From the NCBI RefSeq assembly GCF_017654505.1, contig NC_054571.1, forward strand, positions 411,376 through 475,375: 64,000 bases of DNA. The letters run 5' to 3'. Position 1 is the stretch's first letter. Every line of letters starts with the position of its first letter. This DNA is from Polyodon spathula (Eukaryota > Chordata > Actinopteri > Acipenseriformes > Polyodontidae). This document shows, piece after piece, positions 36,903-49,063 of the stretch. The notes under the pieces are model-generated. The model was not told the origin of the DNA, did not search any database, and was given only the letters and a program-made list of their open reading frames with translations. The translations under genes were made by a program, and so were the position numbers.

Positions 36903-38865
36903 ACACAAATCTCTGAACATCAGAAGCAATTTGACTGTAAAACAGGTCTTTAATTCTTCAGCTTTAACTTGCAAAACAAGGAAGAACCGTTTTGTTGAAA
37001 TGTTATTTGAAGAGGTGCCGCAGAGCTCTTTTCTTGTCACTTGCACTATGCTGAGTATCAGCACACCACCGTTACTCTGGGACTTTTCCCTTTCCGCCAC
37101 ACCCCACTCATCTGGGAACGCCAGCGTCAGTGAAAGCACTGCACCCTTATCATCAGTGAAATGAGTTTGCTGATCTCATCCCTCCTCACAATGCAGTCTA
37201 GTATTTTAATTGGGAGCACTTTCAGCTGCAAATTTGAGCTGTTTAGATCTCAGTCAGCTGGCTCAATCCGAGTCATGCGTGTGGAGAACAAATACATGAT
37301 CTTATCCGGGAGCACGCAACACACAGCTGGCGATTGTTAGCATCCCCACTGTTTGCTCAGCAGATCGAATGCTGATCTCTTTAATATTTGTTAATTTGAC
37401 ACTGCAAAGTTCAATCAAATAAAAATAAAAAAAAAACTGGTTATACAAGTCAGGCAAACCAGACAGAAGGGGAATATTAAAGTGCTGGAAAACTTTAACC
37501 ACAAACCCTAATCCACCCTTTATTGATGGGATGTTTGTCATTCTTTTAGAAACCGATAAAAGGTTTATCGGATGTTTCAGGAACGCAGTGCGGCATGAAA
37601 CGATACCTTTTTCATGACGTGTCTTGTTAATGCCACGCATATTTACATTAAGATCTTGTTAATGCCACGCATATTTGCATTAAGATGCTTCTATCAGTAG
37701 ACCACATTATCAGACGTGGATTGATGTAAGAGCGACCCCTAAACGCGTCACTGATAAGCGCTGAAACAGAATCGCTTGTGTCAGACCCTTTCACTAATGC
37801 TGCTGCGAGGCTGGTGAAACACTGAAGTCTTTTTCATTGACTGGATCAGGTCTCCTCACTAGCACGGGATCAAGGGGCCTCAGTACTGAAACTCAGAAGC
37901 AGTGCCGTGGATCGACGGATGCCAGTAACGACATACAGCCCCCTGGGTGGGTCGCTCAGATCCTGGTGGTCCCACCGAGACCTGCTAAAACAATCAAGCT
38001 TCCTCTTTCTGTTTCATTTGCCTTTAAATGAGGAAAGACGACAACTGTCCTAACTTGTGCGCATCAGTGGGTGCAGCGTGTTCCCATGAGCCGCCTCACT
38101 GTCTAGACAAAACCGCTCCACGGTGTACGGTCTGCACAGAAGAACACATACAGGAGGCAGCTTCAAACCACATCTGAATTACTTATAAACTGTGATTATT
38201 CTGAGTGCTTGCTGAGTCACCACGTAGTTCCCCTACGCTGCTACTGGCTTTGCTTCGAGTCTGGGTGTAAATGAAAATTAGTTCCCCCAAAAGTTCGTTC
38301 CCCCAGGAACAAATATTCAATGGGGACTGAATATTTGTTCCCATCAGCGAACGTGTTTTCCCCCCTTGTTCTCCATGTGTGCCTCCTTGTTCATCTCTCT
38401 GTGCTAAACTTGAAGCAGTGTCTTGGGCTAACTTGACCTATCCACCGGACAGCCCATTGTGTCAAACCATCCTTATAATTTCTAACATATTGCCCAGACA
38501 GGTTTCCGTGGGTTGATTTCATAACCGCAGCGCTGTCAGAAATGTCAGACTGTGACAGCCCGCCGCCATGCAATATTATCAAAGCTTGAAAATGTTCTGT
38601 ACTGTGGGTAATGGTGACTTAAAGATCCCTGCAGCCTGGCTTAGCTAAATCCCACTGCAACACAATTTTTAGCCTTTCCCCCTGGGGCAACTAAATCCTG
38701 TGCCGAAGTGTTTAAAAATAGATGCATGTCGGATCCAGCTGGCAGAACTGATTTGGACAGCGTACTGCATTCCTCTTCCTGTGCTTGTCTATACATCGGC
38801 TGCCATTGTTAAGAAAATGTTCAAGGACCCAGAATGCACTGCACATTTCAAACGCTGCCTTCTAA
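36903..38865. repeat. intronic sequence with small duplications
   Basis: A 31-32-bp direct tandem duplication (cttgttaatgccacgcatat plus ttrcattaagat) lies at 37622-37684. A small palindrome, gaacaaatattca / tgaatatttgttc, lies within 38300-38345. A fragment resembling the 3' part of repeat family C is near 38390. No exon found. Confidence 0.55.
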
Positions 38866-39189
38866 AGCCCTTCCCGATCCCGGTCCTCAGGACCCCAGAG
38901 TCTTTTGATTTTCATCCAGACTGAGCTCTCAGTTACTTAACCAAACCCTTAACTAATCATTTACTTAAATTAGACCTTTTACGTTGTTTTCAGCTCTTAA
39001 ACAGTTTTCAAGTTGACAACAGCATTTAATAAGTAACCTGGAATCTGCACGTTTTTAGGAGCTGAGAACAATTAAAAAGGTCTAACTGCATAAATGATTA
39101 GTTCAGTTCAGGGTTTAGTTAAGTAACTGAGAGCTCAGTTAGAATGAGACACAGGGGGTCCCACGAGGACCGGGCTTGGGAAGCCCTGC
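38866..39189. mobile_element. MITE-like element with about 95-bp terminal inverted repeats
   Basis: The left end (gcccttcccgatcccggtcc tcaggacccc ... ctgagctctcagttacttaa) is mirrored by the right end (gtaactgagagctcag ... ggtcccacgaggaccgggct tgggaagccc). The arms continue inward through ccaaacccttaactaatcat and taaattagacctttt. The centre is about 100 bp. Such 'cccnngcccggtcctcnggacc'-type ends are common among vertebrate non-autonomous DNA elements. No coding capacity. Confidence 0.8.
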
Positions 39190-39636
39190 AACAAACTACG
39201 CTGGTTTGAAAATTAGAGTAGAAACTACTCTGTAAACAAACTGGAAACTGGAAGAAGCAAGGTCAATTAAGAAAGGAACACTGATATTGGGACACTGCTG
39301 CATAGCTTCTGAGATTCGACCAGATCACAACTCAAGACAATGAACCGCTGCACAGGTGTGCAAGGTGGTGCTGTGTAATGCACAGGCGTTATGAGTTTTG
39401 ACCTATAAGTGATGTTTAAAGCTCTCCAATCACGTCTACAGACAAGCCTGGTTCTTTTACACAGCGGTGAAGACCTGTTACACTGGCTTGGCCCTGCTGC
39501 TTAGTGTCTAGCCAGATCAAACCCTACAGATCTCATCGCTGCCTAATCACTGCTAGATATTCTGCTTGCAGACAGAGTAATGGGTTTTAAAGCTCTTAAT
39601 GCAAATCATGTTTTTCATCCACGTCACTCAAGAAAA
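39190..39636. other. intronic sequence, nothing firm
   Basis: A weak family B SINE-like stretch (agcctggttcttttacacag cggtgaagac) occurs at about 39447-39476. Nothing else recognised. Confidence 0.35.
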
Positions 39637-39826
39637 GCAGAAGCAGAAGCAGAAGCAGAAGAAGAAAAAGCAGAAGCAGTAGAAGAAGCAGAAGAAGCAG
39701 AAGAAGCAGTAGAAGAAGCAGAAGAAGCAGTAGAAGAAGAAGCAGAAGAAAAAGAAGAAGCAGAAGAAAAAGAAGAAGCAGAAGCAGAAGAAAAAGAAGA
39801 AGAAGAAGCAGATGAAGCAGAAGAAT
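39637..39826 (+). repeat. (AGAAGC)n purine-rich microsatellite
   Basis: About 190 bases of agaagc, agaaga and gcagta units, almost free of C and T on the plus strand except for the gc steps. It translates as a Glu/Ala-rich run in the frame 39580-39828, which is a composition artefact. Confidence 0.95.
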
Positions 39827-40437
39827 GAAAATGGTGTTTGCATGCTACAGCACATTGGTATTTGTTTCCCTATCAACGAAAGCCAATGTATGAAGTAAGT
39901 ACAACGTCTACCCAGCCAGACATGTTGAGCAATAATTACAAAACCAGAATAAAAGCGATTCATTGCACTGAACAAACAGGGAAAGCAGAATTGCTTTGCC
40001 TGGAACAGTGAGCAGTTCATTAAACAGAATGGCAGGTTTATTGTCTTAGGGTAGTAAAGCCTGCAACCATTTTTTTTTTTTTTGACATGTAAGGGTTTAA
40101 AGTCTGGGGAGGGGGGAGCATATCAGTGCTGCGCTGTGCACAGAAGCACAAAAGTAAAGCATGGTGCTGTGAAGCCTGTGCAACCCCGATAAGCTTCCCC
40201 ACTTCTTACAGTAAGACTCCCTACACACAGTGCATTGATTATAAAGCCATAGCCATAGATCTGTTACATGATTTGCAATGTAGTTACTTTTAGACACTTA
40301 TAGCCAACCCTTTTTTTTTGGAGGCTATTTTTCTCAAACAAAAGTTCAAAGTCTGACAGGCAGATTATGGGTTAGCCAATTTCATGTCTCCGTATATATA
40401 TGGAAAGGATAGCTCAAAATCAATAGAACAGAGCCTG
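39827..40437. other. intronic sequence, nothing recognised
   Basis: T-runs near 40070-40083 and 40310-40319. No gene or classified repeat. Confidence 0.4.
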
Positions 40438-40562
40438 TAGCGCGCTGTGATTCTAACATCATCACTCCTGCAGTGCGCTGTGATTCTAACACCATCACTC
40501 CTGCAGTGCGCTGTGATTCTAACACCATCACTCCTGCAGTGCACTGTGACTCTAACACCATT
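40438..40562 (+). repeat. 33-bp tandem repeat, about four copies
   Basis: Unit gcgctgtgattctaacacca tcactcctgcagt with minor variation in the first and last copies. Confidence 0.92.
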
Positions 40563-40694
40563 CATATCGAAGCCTACAAAATATATATATAATATATGTA
40601 AACGGCTGGAGCAAAAGTCTGGTCCTCTGGTTTGGTCCAACAGATACATTTACAAAGCATTCGAATCAACACTACAGCATGTCCACAACATGGC

Positions 40695-40924
40695 CATCCA
40701 CACAGGAGGTCCCCGGTTCAAATCGCAGCTCAGCCACTGACTCATTGTGTGGCCTCCTTGTGCTGCGTCTTTCGGGGTGAGACGTTGTTGGAAATGACTC
40801 TGCAGCTGATGCATTGCTCACACGCCCTAGTCTTGTATCTTGTAAAGTGCTTTGTGATGGTGATCCGCTATGAAAGGCGCTATATAAAAATAAAGATTAT
40901 TATTATTATTATTATTATTATTAT
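40695..40924 (+). mobile_element. tRNA-derived SINE, family A copy 2 (5'-truncated)
   Basis: Starts within the head at caggaggtccccggttcaaa tcgcagctcagccactgact, retaining the B box GGTTCAAATCG but lacking a good A box. The body atgactctgcagctgatgca and tail tgatccgctatgaaaggcgc tatataaaaataaag end in (ATT)n. It is the only family A copy on the plus strand. Confidence 0.88.
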
Positions 40925-43900
40925 CTGTGGGATCGGTCAATGCTGCAGAACACATGCTGCTCAGAAACAAAGGGAATGGGAGTATATCTGCAAAGTAGCT
41001 TTTGTAATAAAAAAAAATGCATGGGTTGATTTGGTCTGTACTATTATTAAATACACATGCACACTATCCTATCCTTACCGCTGATTAGGGGAGTGACTAA
41101 TATTACGATAAGAGAAGCATGGTGATATGCAGGGCGCCTTGCATCGCGATACTAGGGATGGTTCAGATGGGCTACCTGATAGACGCATAACAAGAGCAGG
41201 TGATTATGAAATGATGGGACTATTAATAGAAACAAAATTAAATGAGACAGAGAGAGTGGGCATTAATTCCAACTATAAATGTCCTCTCTAAAGACTAGCT
41301 TCTTCATTACAGCATTCACACCTGCAGCCCAATATCTCACAGGTGCTTCAAAATCATATTAATAAAACATAAGCAAGGGCCAAAAACTAGCCGTCCACAC
41401 GCTGGGTGCGAGGTTCATTACTGAGAACAGTGTGTCCTGGAAGGGAGCGCCAATAGCGATCTTAATGTAGCTTAAAGGCTGTGCCTTGAACTAGATCTTA
41501 ATGCACTGGGTCAGACGGGTCTAATGAATACTCTGCTGCACAACCCTTCCCATTGCAGTAAATCCTCAGCTCTCTGGTGCAGATGTGTCATGCTCCAGCC
41601 CTCCACGGTTGTAAATGCTGTTTGCAATCAGTTATGATTAGCATGTCTGCAGTGTGCACTGACGAAGCTGGTGCTATTGCCTTTACCACATCACAGAAAC
41701 ACTTCCAGTCTAATTAATTTCATTAAAACCGCCTGGGAAATGAGAGTATTCTGGATTGGCTGAATGGGATTCTAACTGCAGCAACTGACTCCCGTGCAGA
41801 ACGATCTATAAGGCCGAACCATGTTTGCTTCAGCGAGCTCGACTACATTTTTTGTAAAACTTTTGGACGGGAAAGTTTTCTGAACATCTGAAGCCTTAGG
41901 AAACACACAAAAAAAACCCAGTGTTTGCAGCAAGACATCCCTCTCCGTGAGAGCAATCAGTGACTCATAAGCATGAGACTGAAGCAGCTGTCAGGACTTT
42001 ACCAGAACTCCACAGAGCTCCACAAACTGGGCCAAATCTGTAGAATAAAACTGCAGTGGGGGCGTGCTGAAGGACTGGCTCTTCATCCCAATACTGTGAA
42101 CTCTGAGGCAAGGGGATGAGCTGTGAGCAAAATCATTCAATCCTAATCAAACCGCACCATCTTAGATCACTTCCCAACCAACAGAGTGCATAGCAGCGAT
42201 CACCAACTCCAGCGCCCAGGGACCACTTAGAGAAACTAAACCTTTATTACAATCTGCTTTGCTTTCCAGTGCACTAGAGCACTAGAGCAATGGAAGACAC
42301 CAGGCTTAGATGATCACCTTATTTCATGCCCGTGAAGACTAAAAATAAAATTCATTACGTGCGCCGTCAGCAAGAAAAATGAATTGTAAAGACGATCGCA
42401 TTTAAAAAAATAAAACATTTTGATTGCGCACGAAATGTTTTTCTTAAGGGCAGATGCGGTACCTCAGAGTAGGATTAATGAAGAACGAAGAGAGTCCATA
42501 ATTCTATTGAGGGAGGGGGACAAAATATCCATTGCATAGCAGTCCGGGTTTTACTAGGAGCCAGATTACACACGCTTGAATTTCTGACTGCTGCTGCATC
42601 ATAATTAATCCCAGGAGAGCCTAATTAATCATAATGAAAGCTGAAGGTTTCCAAATGATATGTGTAGAGAGGGAGAGAGAGAGAGAGAGTCTGTTTGAAT
42701 CCAGCGTCAAGCTGTGTATAAACGTGGATATTCTCTCTGATGAAGGCACAGGAAAAATGCTTTCAGCTACGTTTTCTTTCCTTTGATTCCATCACAGTGT
42801 ATGTGGAGCTATGCCACCTGTGCTTCTACTTTGTTTTTTGAAAGTTTCTGACAGGCTGCGATTGCACTGGTATAAACTGTCAGGATCGACAGCCTTGCAC
42901 AGCGAGCCCTTAGAAAAGTTTACCCCTGTGTTTTGCTTTTCCTGTGGTTACACTGTGCATTTAGCATAGTTTACCCTGGTTTGCCATGTTTATTAGTATG
43001 CTTTACCATGCCTTGCTATTCTGTACAACGCCCCTTTACCAGGACAGCCACTTTGGGTTCCTACCTTTTAAGCCACAAATGGAGATTGCAGTGCATGCAA
43101 TTGCACAGACGTAGCGTTTGCTGTTCCCCATACGGGTAAACGGGCTGCCAACGCTCAATAAAGAGCTTCTATTACGGGATTCTATTTCACCAGACTTTGG
43201 GGAAAACGGTGCATCTTTTAAAAGCTAGCATTTGAAATCCTGTTCAGGGGTGACCTTCAGAAACACAAAAGCTGGCGTAGACAGGCTAGAATCAGATTAA
43301 ATTGCATAGTTTTTTGTTTTTTTTCGTTGTATAATATATATATTTTTTAGAACAGTCTTTTTTTTCTTTGCACCTTGCGGTTCACGGTAAACAACATTGA
43401 TCTTCTGCATCTCTACACAAACGTAAGTCTGCTGTCTTTCAGAGCTGACTGCAGATAGAACCCAGGTACTGAACAGAGCAGCTGAATAATTTACAGTGAT
43501 TAGCATCTCGTCTGTCAGAAAACAACCCAAAAAGTCAAGGTTTTTTGTGCATCTCGCTGCAGCTCAAGAAGAGAGTCGAACCTGCTTGCTGACTATATAT
43601 GCATATATATATATAAAAATAATATATATATATATGAATATACTAAGACTGCTACAAAATACAACAGAGGTGAAAGAAAAATTGGCTAACGTAAGCAAAA
43701 ATAAGTAAAGAGCATTTTATTCTCGTCAAATCTACAATATTCCTGTGATGGGCTTCAGTGAGTGGCAGGAAAATAATTCCATCTAGGGTCACAGGCCAAG
43801 TCCCTGAGATGTTTAAACAGATATTTCAAACATATAAAGTCAGCAGTATTTTCTTTAGCCCCTGTAACTTTCATGAATGTATTATAGTGGTGATCCTACC

Positions 43901-44215
43901 CCTCTCCAACTCTGAAATCTATAGGAGTCAATGCAAAGCCCTCATAAACACTGTCATCAAATGAAATTTGAGAACATCTCCCCACAAAGATAGTAACTCC
44001 CGAAAAAACGGCGTTGTGGGGACGCCCCCTCTTTGTAAAGCACCTTTTAAAGAACTAAATATGCCTTTAAAAAAAATAAAAAAAAAAAAAAGGGCCAAAA
44101 TATTTTGTTTGTTGTAGACTTTCACCCTGTGTGGAGTTTCGTCTGACTGGAGTCAGAAACAGTATATAAAATTACAGCGAGTCAATGAGAAGCCCCACGA
44201 ATATAGGAATTCAAC
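40925..44215. other. intronic sequence, mostly unannotated
   Basis: Contains a GA run at 42668-42688, a half copy of foldback family E at 42532-42575, an AT-rich run at 43598-43636, A-runs near 44068-44092, and dispersed tttaccatgcc motifs at 42960-43020 that echo the 40-bp minisatellite. An island rich in TAATTAAT lies at 42598-42645. No exon recognised. Confidence 0.45.
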
Positions 44216-44612
<397 letters not shown>

Positions 44613-45333
44613 GTGAGCGTGCCCGCTGCTCACCTGCAGGGGGTCCTAGTCTAATGAACAGAATATGACTCATTAATGAAGTATTTTCCCTCCAGGGTAC
44701 CGACAACATAATTTGCTTCTATTTCATGAAGCTCTGAGCACTATTATGAGCAGATCTCACTGGACTGCTGTGGACTCGACTCTCAGACAGCATCACACCA
44801 AAACAGACATAACAGCTTTGCAAATTGGTGTGAAATTAAAGAGACTGAACAGCTCATATGAGTTTTACTGTACTCAAGAGTTACACCTATATCGTATTAC
44901 CTTATCAAACTCAGAGGGTTTGCATCAACAGAAACGCTGACAGAAAACCACTGTGACACATTTGTCTAAATTCCAGTTTATAAACTAGAAATAAACTAAG
45001 AGACTAACAGACACTGGTGGATGTTTGGGTTTGTATTTTACCTCAGCTCTTTATTCAATATTTAAACAGCAGTGGTTTTTAGATTGGCTGCTGTTTAATG
45101 TCTGCTCTATATAAAATCAAAGAGGGACCAAAGAATAAACAAACAAACACATGCACAAAAAGGGAGGCTTGATTCTGAAACGTTGCACAAATATAACTGG
45201 AGCTGAAGCAACGGTCCCAGAAAAAAGTTTATGAACACGAAAACAACAACAACAACAAAAGCATGCAACTGCTGTCAACTGGAAACATTTTAATCTACTT
45301 CCGGCTGCAAGCAAAACTGCTCTTGCAAAAACC
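44613..45333. other. intronic sequence, nothing recognised
   Basis: No gene or classified repeat noticed. Confidence 0.4.
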
Positions 45334-45490
45334 TGAAGCCGAGGGAAGAGAAGCCACTTTGTGGATTGGGACTTTCAGGGTTTCAGGCCACTGCCACCAG
45401 GGTAGACTTGGGAGTTTGACAAACTAGGTCTCCCGGAACCAGGTTTCAAGCCACTGTTCCTGAAGTGGCTTTGTGTTCCCTTGGCTTAGG
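45334..45490 (+). repeat. foldback repeat, family D copy 1
   Basis: Left end gccgagggaagagaagccac and right end gaagtggctttgtgttccct tggctta are inverted. Internal block aactaggtctcccggaacca ggtttcaagccactgttcct. Four copies are present in the window. Confidence 0.75.
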
Positions 45491-46850
45491 ACATCAATCA
45501 GAATCTGCTTTCTGTAACTCAAAGTGACAACGTCAGGCAACATCTCCCGGGCAGCGCTGACGTGCGGGGGGGCACTGGTGACGTGCCAGGCACAGCGTCT
45601 GTCCGCCCTGCGGCACCTTTGCTTCAATTGAAGAAGTCACTCAGCGTGGTTCTGACCTCTGTGGAAGTCTGCAGACTTTCCCTTCAGGTTTCACTCGGAA
45701 CTTCCTGCACTCAAAATCTCGCTCAAAAAACAAAGGAATACTTTAACATTTGCAATCATTAACTCATCAAATCATGTCATTTTGTTATAAGTAAATAACG
45801 TAACTAAAGCCAACAGTATGGTCCATTCTGAAATGTTTTTTTCAAACTGTGCAGTTGGCAAACATTTTGACAAAAGCGTCTTTTTTTGCTCGTTGTAAGA
45901 CAGACACCTGTTTAAAATGCTTTCGAACTGCAAGTAAAGAGTTTGCTGAACAGAAACAGGCCTGCTTCTACTGCAGACCGGTGGACCAATCGCATACGAC
46001 CCTAGGTTTCCCGCTAGCGTTCCTGGAGGTTTCTCCACGCCCACGTTTGTCTCCGATGCAGTGATGCTGCTTTGGAACGCCCAACGCAGGAATACCAGCC
46101 TTCAAGAACAGCTTCACTCAGCCCTGAAATCTAACCAGTGAGAACCATTTGAACCACCGATCGAATGGATCCAAAGATCAACCTGATGGAGAACAGCCCT
46201 GAAAAATGACCATTTGCAGACTGGACAGCGTTGTTGGTTAAATCACTCGACCGCCATCGGTCCCTGTACTGACGGGGCGCACTCCAGTTCAAGATCTGTT
46301 TCTTATTGATCAGGGACATTGATCCCCTATTGATTGCCTCTCCTCCACTGCATGCAGCTATCGCCTTCCTGTCCTTTCCAAAATGAATACAGCTTTTAAT
46401 CATGAGTAAGCACGGAGCATGATTTAACGAAAGCATAATAGATTTTCCACAGACCTCATTAAAAAAAAAACCTTCTCAATCAATATTTATTTTGATAAAT
46501 CGCTTATTAATGTATGCAGGTGGTTTGATGCGTTAGCAAACACTCATTAGCAAAGCACGTGATGAGATCGCAACATTATACTGTGACAGATAAACTAGTT
46601 TCAGAATTTATAAATGCTTGAAAAATTATTCATGCAAAAAATATGTTGCTTCTCACATAGCAGTTTGAATCACTTGAGGCTTTACTGACTTTACTGAGCT
46701 AAATTAGACAGGCAGCATGCTCCGCTATGACTAATAAAGCTCAACAGTCTATTACACTACCCACTGAAAATAAATAATGAAGATCAGCATGCATTGGAAC
46801 TTCTGTTCGGTTCTTTCCCAATCATGTTTTCAACACATGAAGATTATGCA
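45491..46850. other. intronic sequence, nothing recognised
   Basis: No gene or classified repeat recognised. The minus-strand frames at 45772-46044 and 46131-46436 have no domain. Confidence 0.4.
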
Positions 46851-47410
46851 TTATTCAGGTATAATGATTAACTGTTTAACTGTTTGTGCAGAGACTTTTT
46901 GTTGTGCTGATTGACAGCTGACATCGCGGAGACGCTGCAAAATGATTTGTCCATCTCGGGCAGGTGTTGTGACTCTTGGTTTCCCGGTTGGTGGCCTGTC
47001 ATCGACAGGGTGTGTCTGGTTATACCGTCTCGCCAGGTCTGAAATCGCTGGCTGCGAGCGCCCAAGACGGCGAGCCACAGCACGCTGCCCCAGCCCAGCC
47101 TCCAGCATGCCGATCGCATGGAGGCGCTGCTCACCTGAGGGACGTGGCATTGTTCTGTGATATTCTTTATTGCTTTTATTCAAGCAAGCTGAAATCACTC
47201 CATCTCCAGTGTCCAATCAACTGTCTCACTAATTAGGTGATTAAGTGCATATGCTTCAGTCACAGTCACTCAAGCGTGTCGTGGGCAAGGATGAATGATC
47301 GAGCGATTGAAAAGAAACCAAAAACACTTTGTCAATGTCCATCATTTATATAACTTTTTTTTCAAAAATAAATGTGTTATAATAGTGATAAGTTTCTTTT
47401 GATGCTCTGT
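46800..47410 (-). mobile_element. degenerate Tc1-like element around the transposase relic
   Basis: Beyond the 5' side of the relic (47220-47400 on the plus strand) are caagcgtgtcgtgggcaagg and aaataaatgtgttataatag tgataagtttcttttgatgc, which resemble the flanking/terminal region of Tc1-like elements. A matching inverted end near 46800 was not identified, so the boundaries are approximate. Confidence 0.5.
46851..47216 (-). pseudogene. Tc1-type transposase N-terminal relic
   Basis: The minus-strand frame contains MPRPSGEQRLHAIGMLEAGL, QRAVARRLGRSQPAISDLAR, RYNQTHPVDDRPPTGKPRVT and TPARDGQIILQRLRD. This is the bipartite helix-turn-helix DNA-binding region and linker (GRPR-like GKPRVT) of Tc1-family transposases. 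It then jumps to KVSAQTVKQL, which corresponds to a segment normally further along, and stops. The intervening part and the whole DDE catalytic domain are missing, so it is non-functional. The upstream Met at 47216 adds about 22 unrelated residues, and the natural start is probably the MPRP Met. Confidence 0.85.
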
Positions 47411-47543
47411 ATATAATAATATATTATATTTTGATTATATAACACAGAACACCTGTGTCAGGTTGCAGCGTGTGCTAGTGGCAGAAGCGTCTTCTCATCA
47501 AAAGAGCAACTGAGTGTAAATAAAGTCACATGCTTCTTCTCTC

Positions 47544-48090
47544 GTAGCAGCCTGTTTCACTGTAACAGCCTGTTTCATTGTAGCAGCCTGTTTCATTGTA
47601 GCAGCCTGTTGTAGCAGCCTGTTTCATTGTAGCAGCCTGTTTCACTGTAGCAGCCTGTTTCATTGTAGCAGCCTGTTTCATTGTAGCAGCCTGTTTCACT
47701 GTAGCAGCCTGTTTCATTGTAGCAGCCTGTTTCATTGTAGCAGCCTGTTTCATTGTAGCAGCCTGTTTCATTGTAGCAGCCTGTTTCATTGTAGCAGCCT
47801 GTTTCATTGTAGCAGCCTGTTTCATTGTAGCAGCCTGTTTCATTGTAGCAGCCTGTTGTCAGCCTGTTTCATTGTAGCAGCCTGTTTCATTGTAGCAGCC
47901 TGTTTCATTGTAGCAGCCTGTTTCATTGTAGCAGCCTGTTTCACTGTAGCAGCCTGTTTCATTGTAGCAGCCTGTTTCATTGTAGCAGCCTGTTTCACTG
48001 TAGCAGCCTGTTTCACTGTAGCAGCCTGTTTCACTGTAGCAGCCTGTTTCACTGTAGCAGCCTGTTTCACTGTAGCAGCCTGTTTCATTT
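47544..48090 (+). repeat. minisatellite M4 (18-bp unit)
   Basis: About 30 copies of tgtagcagcctgtttcat, with two unit types ending in cat or cac. Two short units (near 47609 and 47857) break the phase. The cac type clusters in the last six copies (about 47990-48075). Spurious open frames on both strands arise because 18 is a multiple of three. Confidence 0.97.
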
Positions 48091-48324
48091 TGTCGTTGAT
48101 CCATCATTCAGTCTTTCTTGACCTGTGCCAGAGCACCTAGCGGACGATGAAGTTCAGTTCATGAGCTACAGGACACCGAGACTAGCTTTACCATGGCCTT
48201 CACACCAAAGCACCATCTTGCACAGGGAAGAACCCAAACCCTTTAAAGTGCTTACATTTACGTCCGGAGTTCCCTGTTACTCGCTGCGTATCACAAACTT
48301 TGAAGCCAATATTTTTTTCAAGAA

Positions 48325-48484
48325 TAGCGGCTTGAAACCTGGTTCCAGGAGACCACCAGGAGACCTAGTCTGAGGTAGCTGTATCAAACCCCCGAGTCTC
48401 CCCTGGTGTGCCCTGCAGCGGCCTCAAACCAAGTCTCCTGAAACCAAGTTCCAAGCCACAACTTTGTGTTCCCTCATCTTAAGG
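48325..48484 (+). repeat. foldback repeat, family D copy 2
   Basis: Contains gcggcttgaaacctggttcc aggagacc, gtctcccctggtgtgccctg, and ccaagttccaagccacaact ttgtgttccctcatctta. Same blocks as the copy at 45334. Confidence 0.7.
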
Positions 48485-49063
48485 TCCATACGTTACCTCC
48501 CTCCCCACCCCCTTTAACCCCCTCCTGTTCTTCCACTCAGCCTGACCGGCTCCCTGAAGGATAAACCCAAGCTAAAGCCAACACACGCTGACAGCTAAAG
48601 CCCCTTGTTTTGTTGTCCCCTGGCTGCGTACACAAAGCCTTGCACTTCACAGAGTCCAAACGTGCTTAACAAACAGCAGTCCAAAGTCTGCAGCCCCGGA
48701 ACAGGAAGTGGTGCTGTTGAAGTGGTCACCCCTGCTGCTGAGTAGAGGCAATGCTATGGAATACCCCATGCAAAAAAATAAAATAAAAAGACCTGATCCG
48801 CAGTAGTCTGGGATGTTTACTTGCAGTTCTGAACACTTCCTTAAAGCTTAAGCAGGCTGTGCAGTACATATAAAACGCGCATGCCCAAAGCCGATCCTCA
48901 ATGCAACGCACTAAAACACAAACCGTATGTAGTCACAAACTCCACAACAGCCCTAGCCATACAACTCACATCCCAGCTTACACTGCCAACCTGCCTTTCC
49001 CCTAGTTAACAACAGACAAAACGTTAGTCAGCTGACGTAATACAGCGCAATTTTAAGCCATAC
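48485..49063. other. sequence next to the pde4a exon
   Basis: Unannotated sequence between the family D repeat and the exon donor. No further exon seen. Confidence 0.4.

Noticed and set aside
39580..39828. Glu/Ala-rich acidic protein
   Set aside because: Translation of the AGAAGC microsatellite, with no flanking exon structure.
47544..48090. CRISPR-like array of short repeats
   Set aside because: The 18-bp units are directly contiguous with no unique spacers, and the genome is vertebrate.
49024..49063. Extension of the pde4a frame to a stop codon
   Set aside because: It follows a canonical gtatgg donor at the point where PDE4A homologues continue into UCR1, so it is intron read-through.
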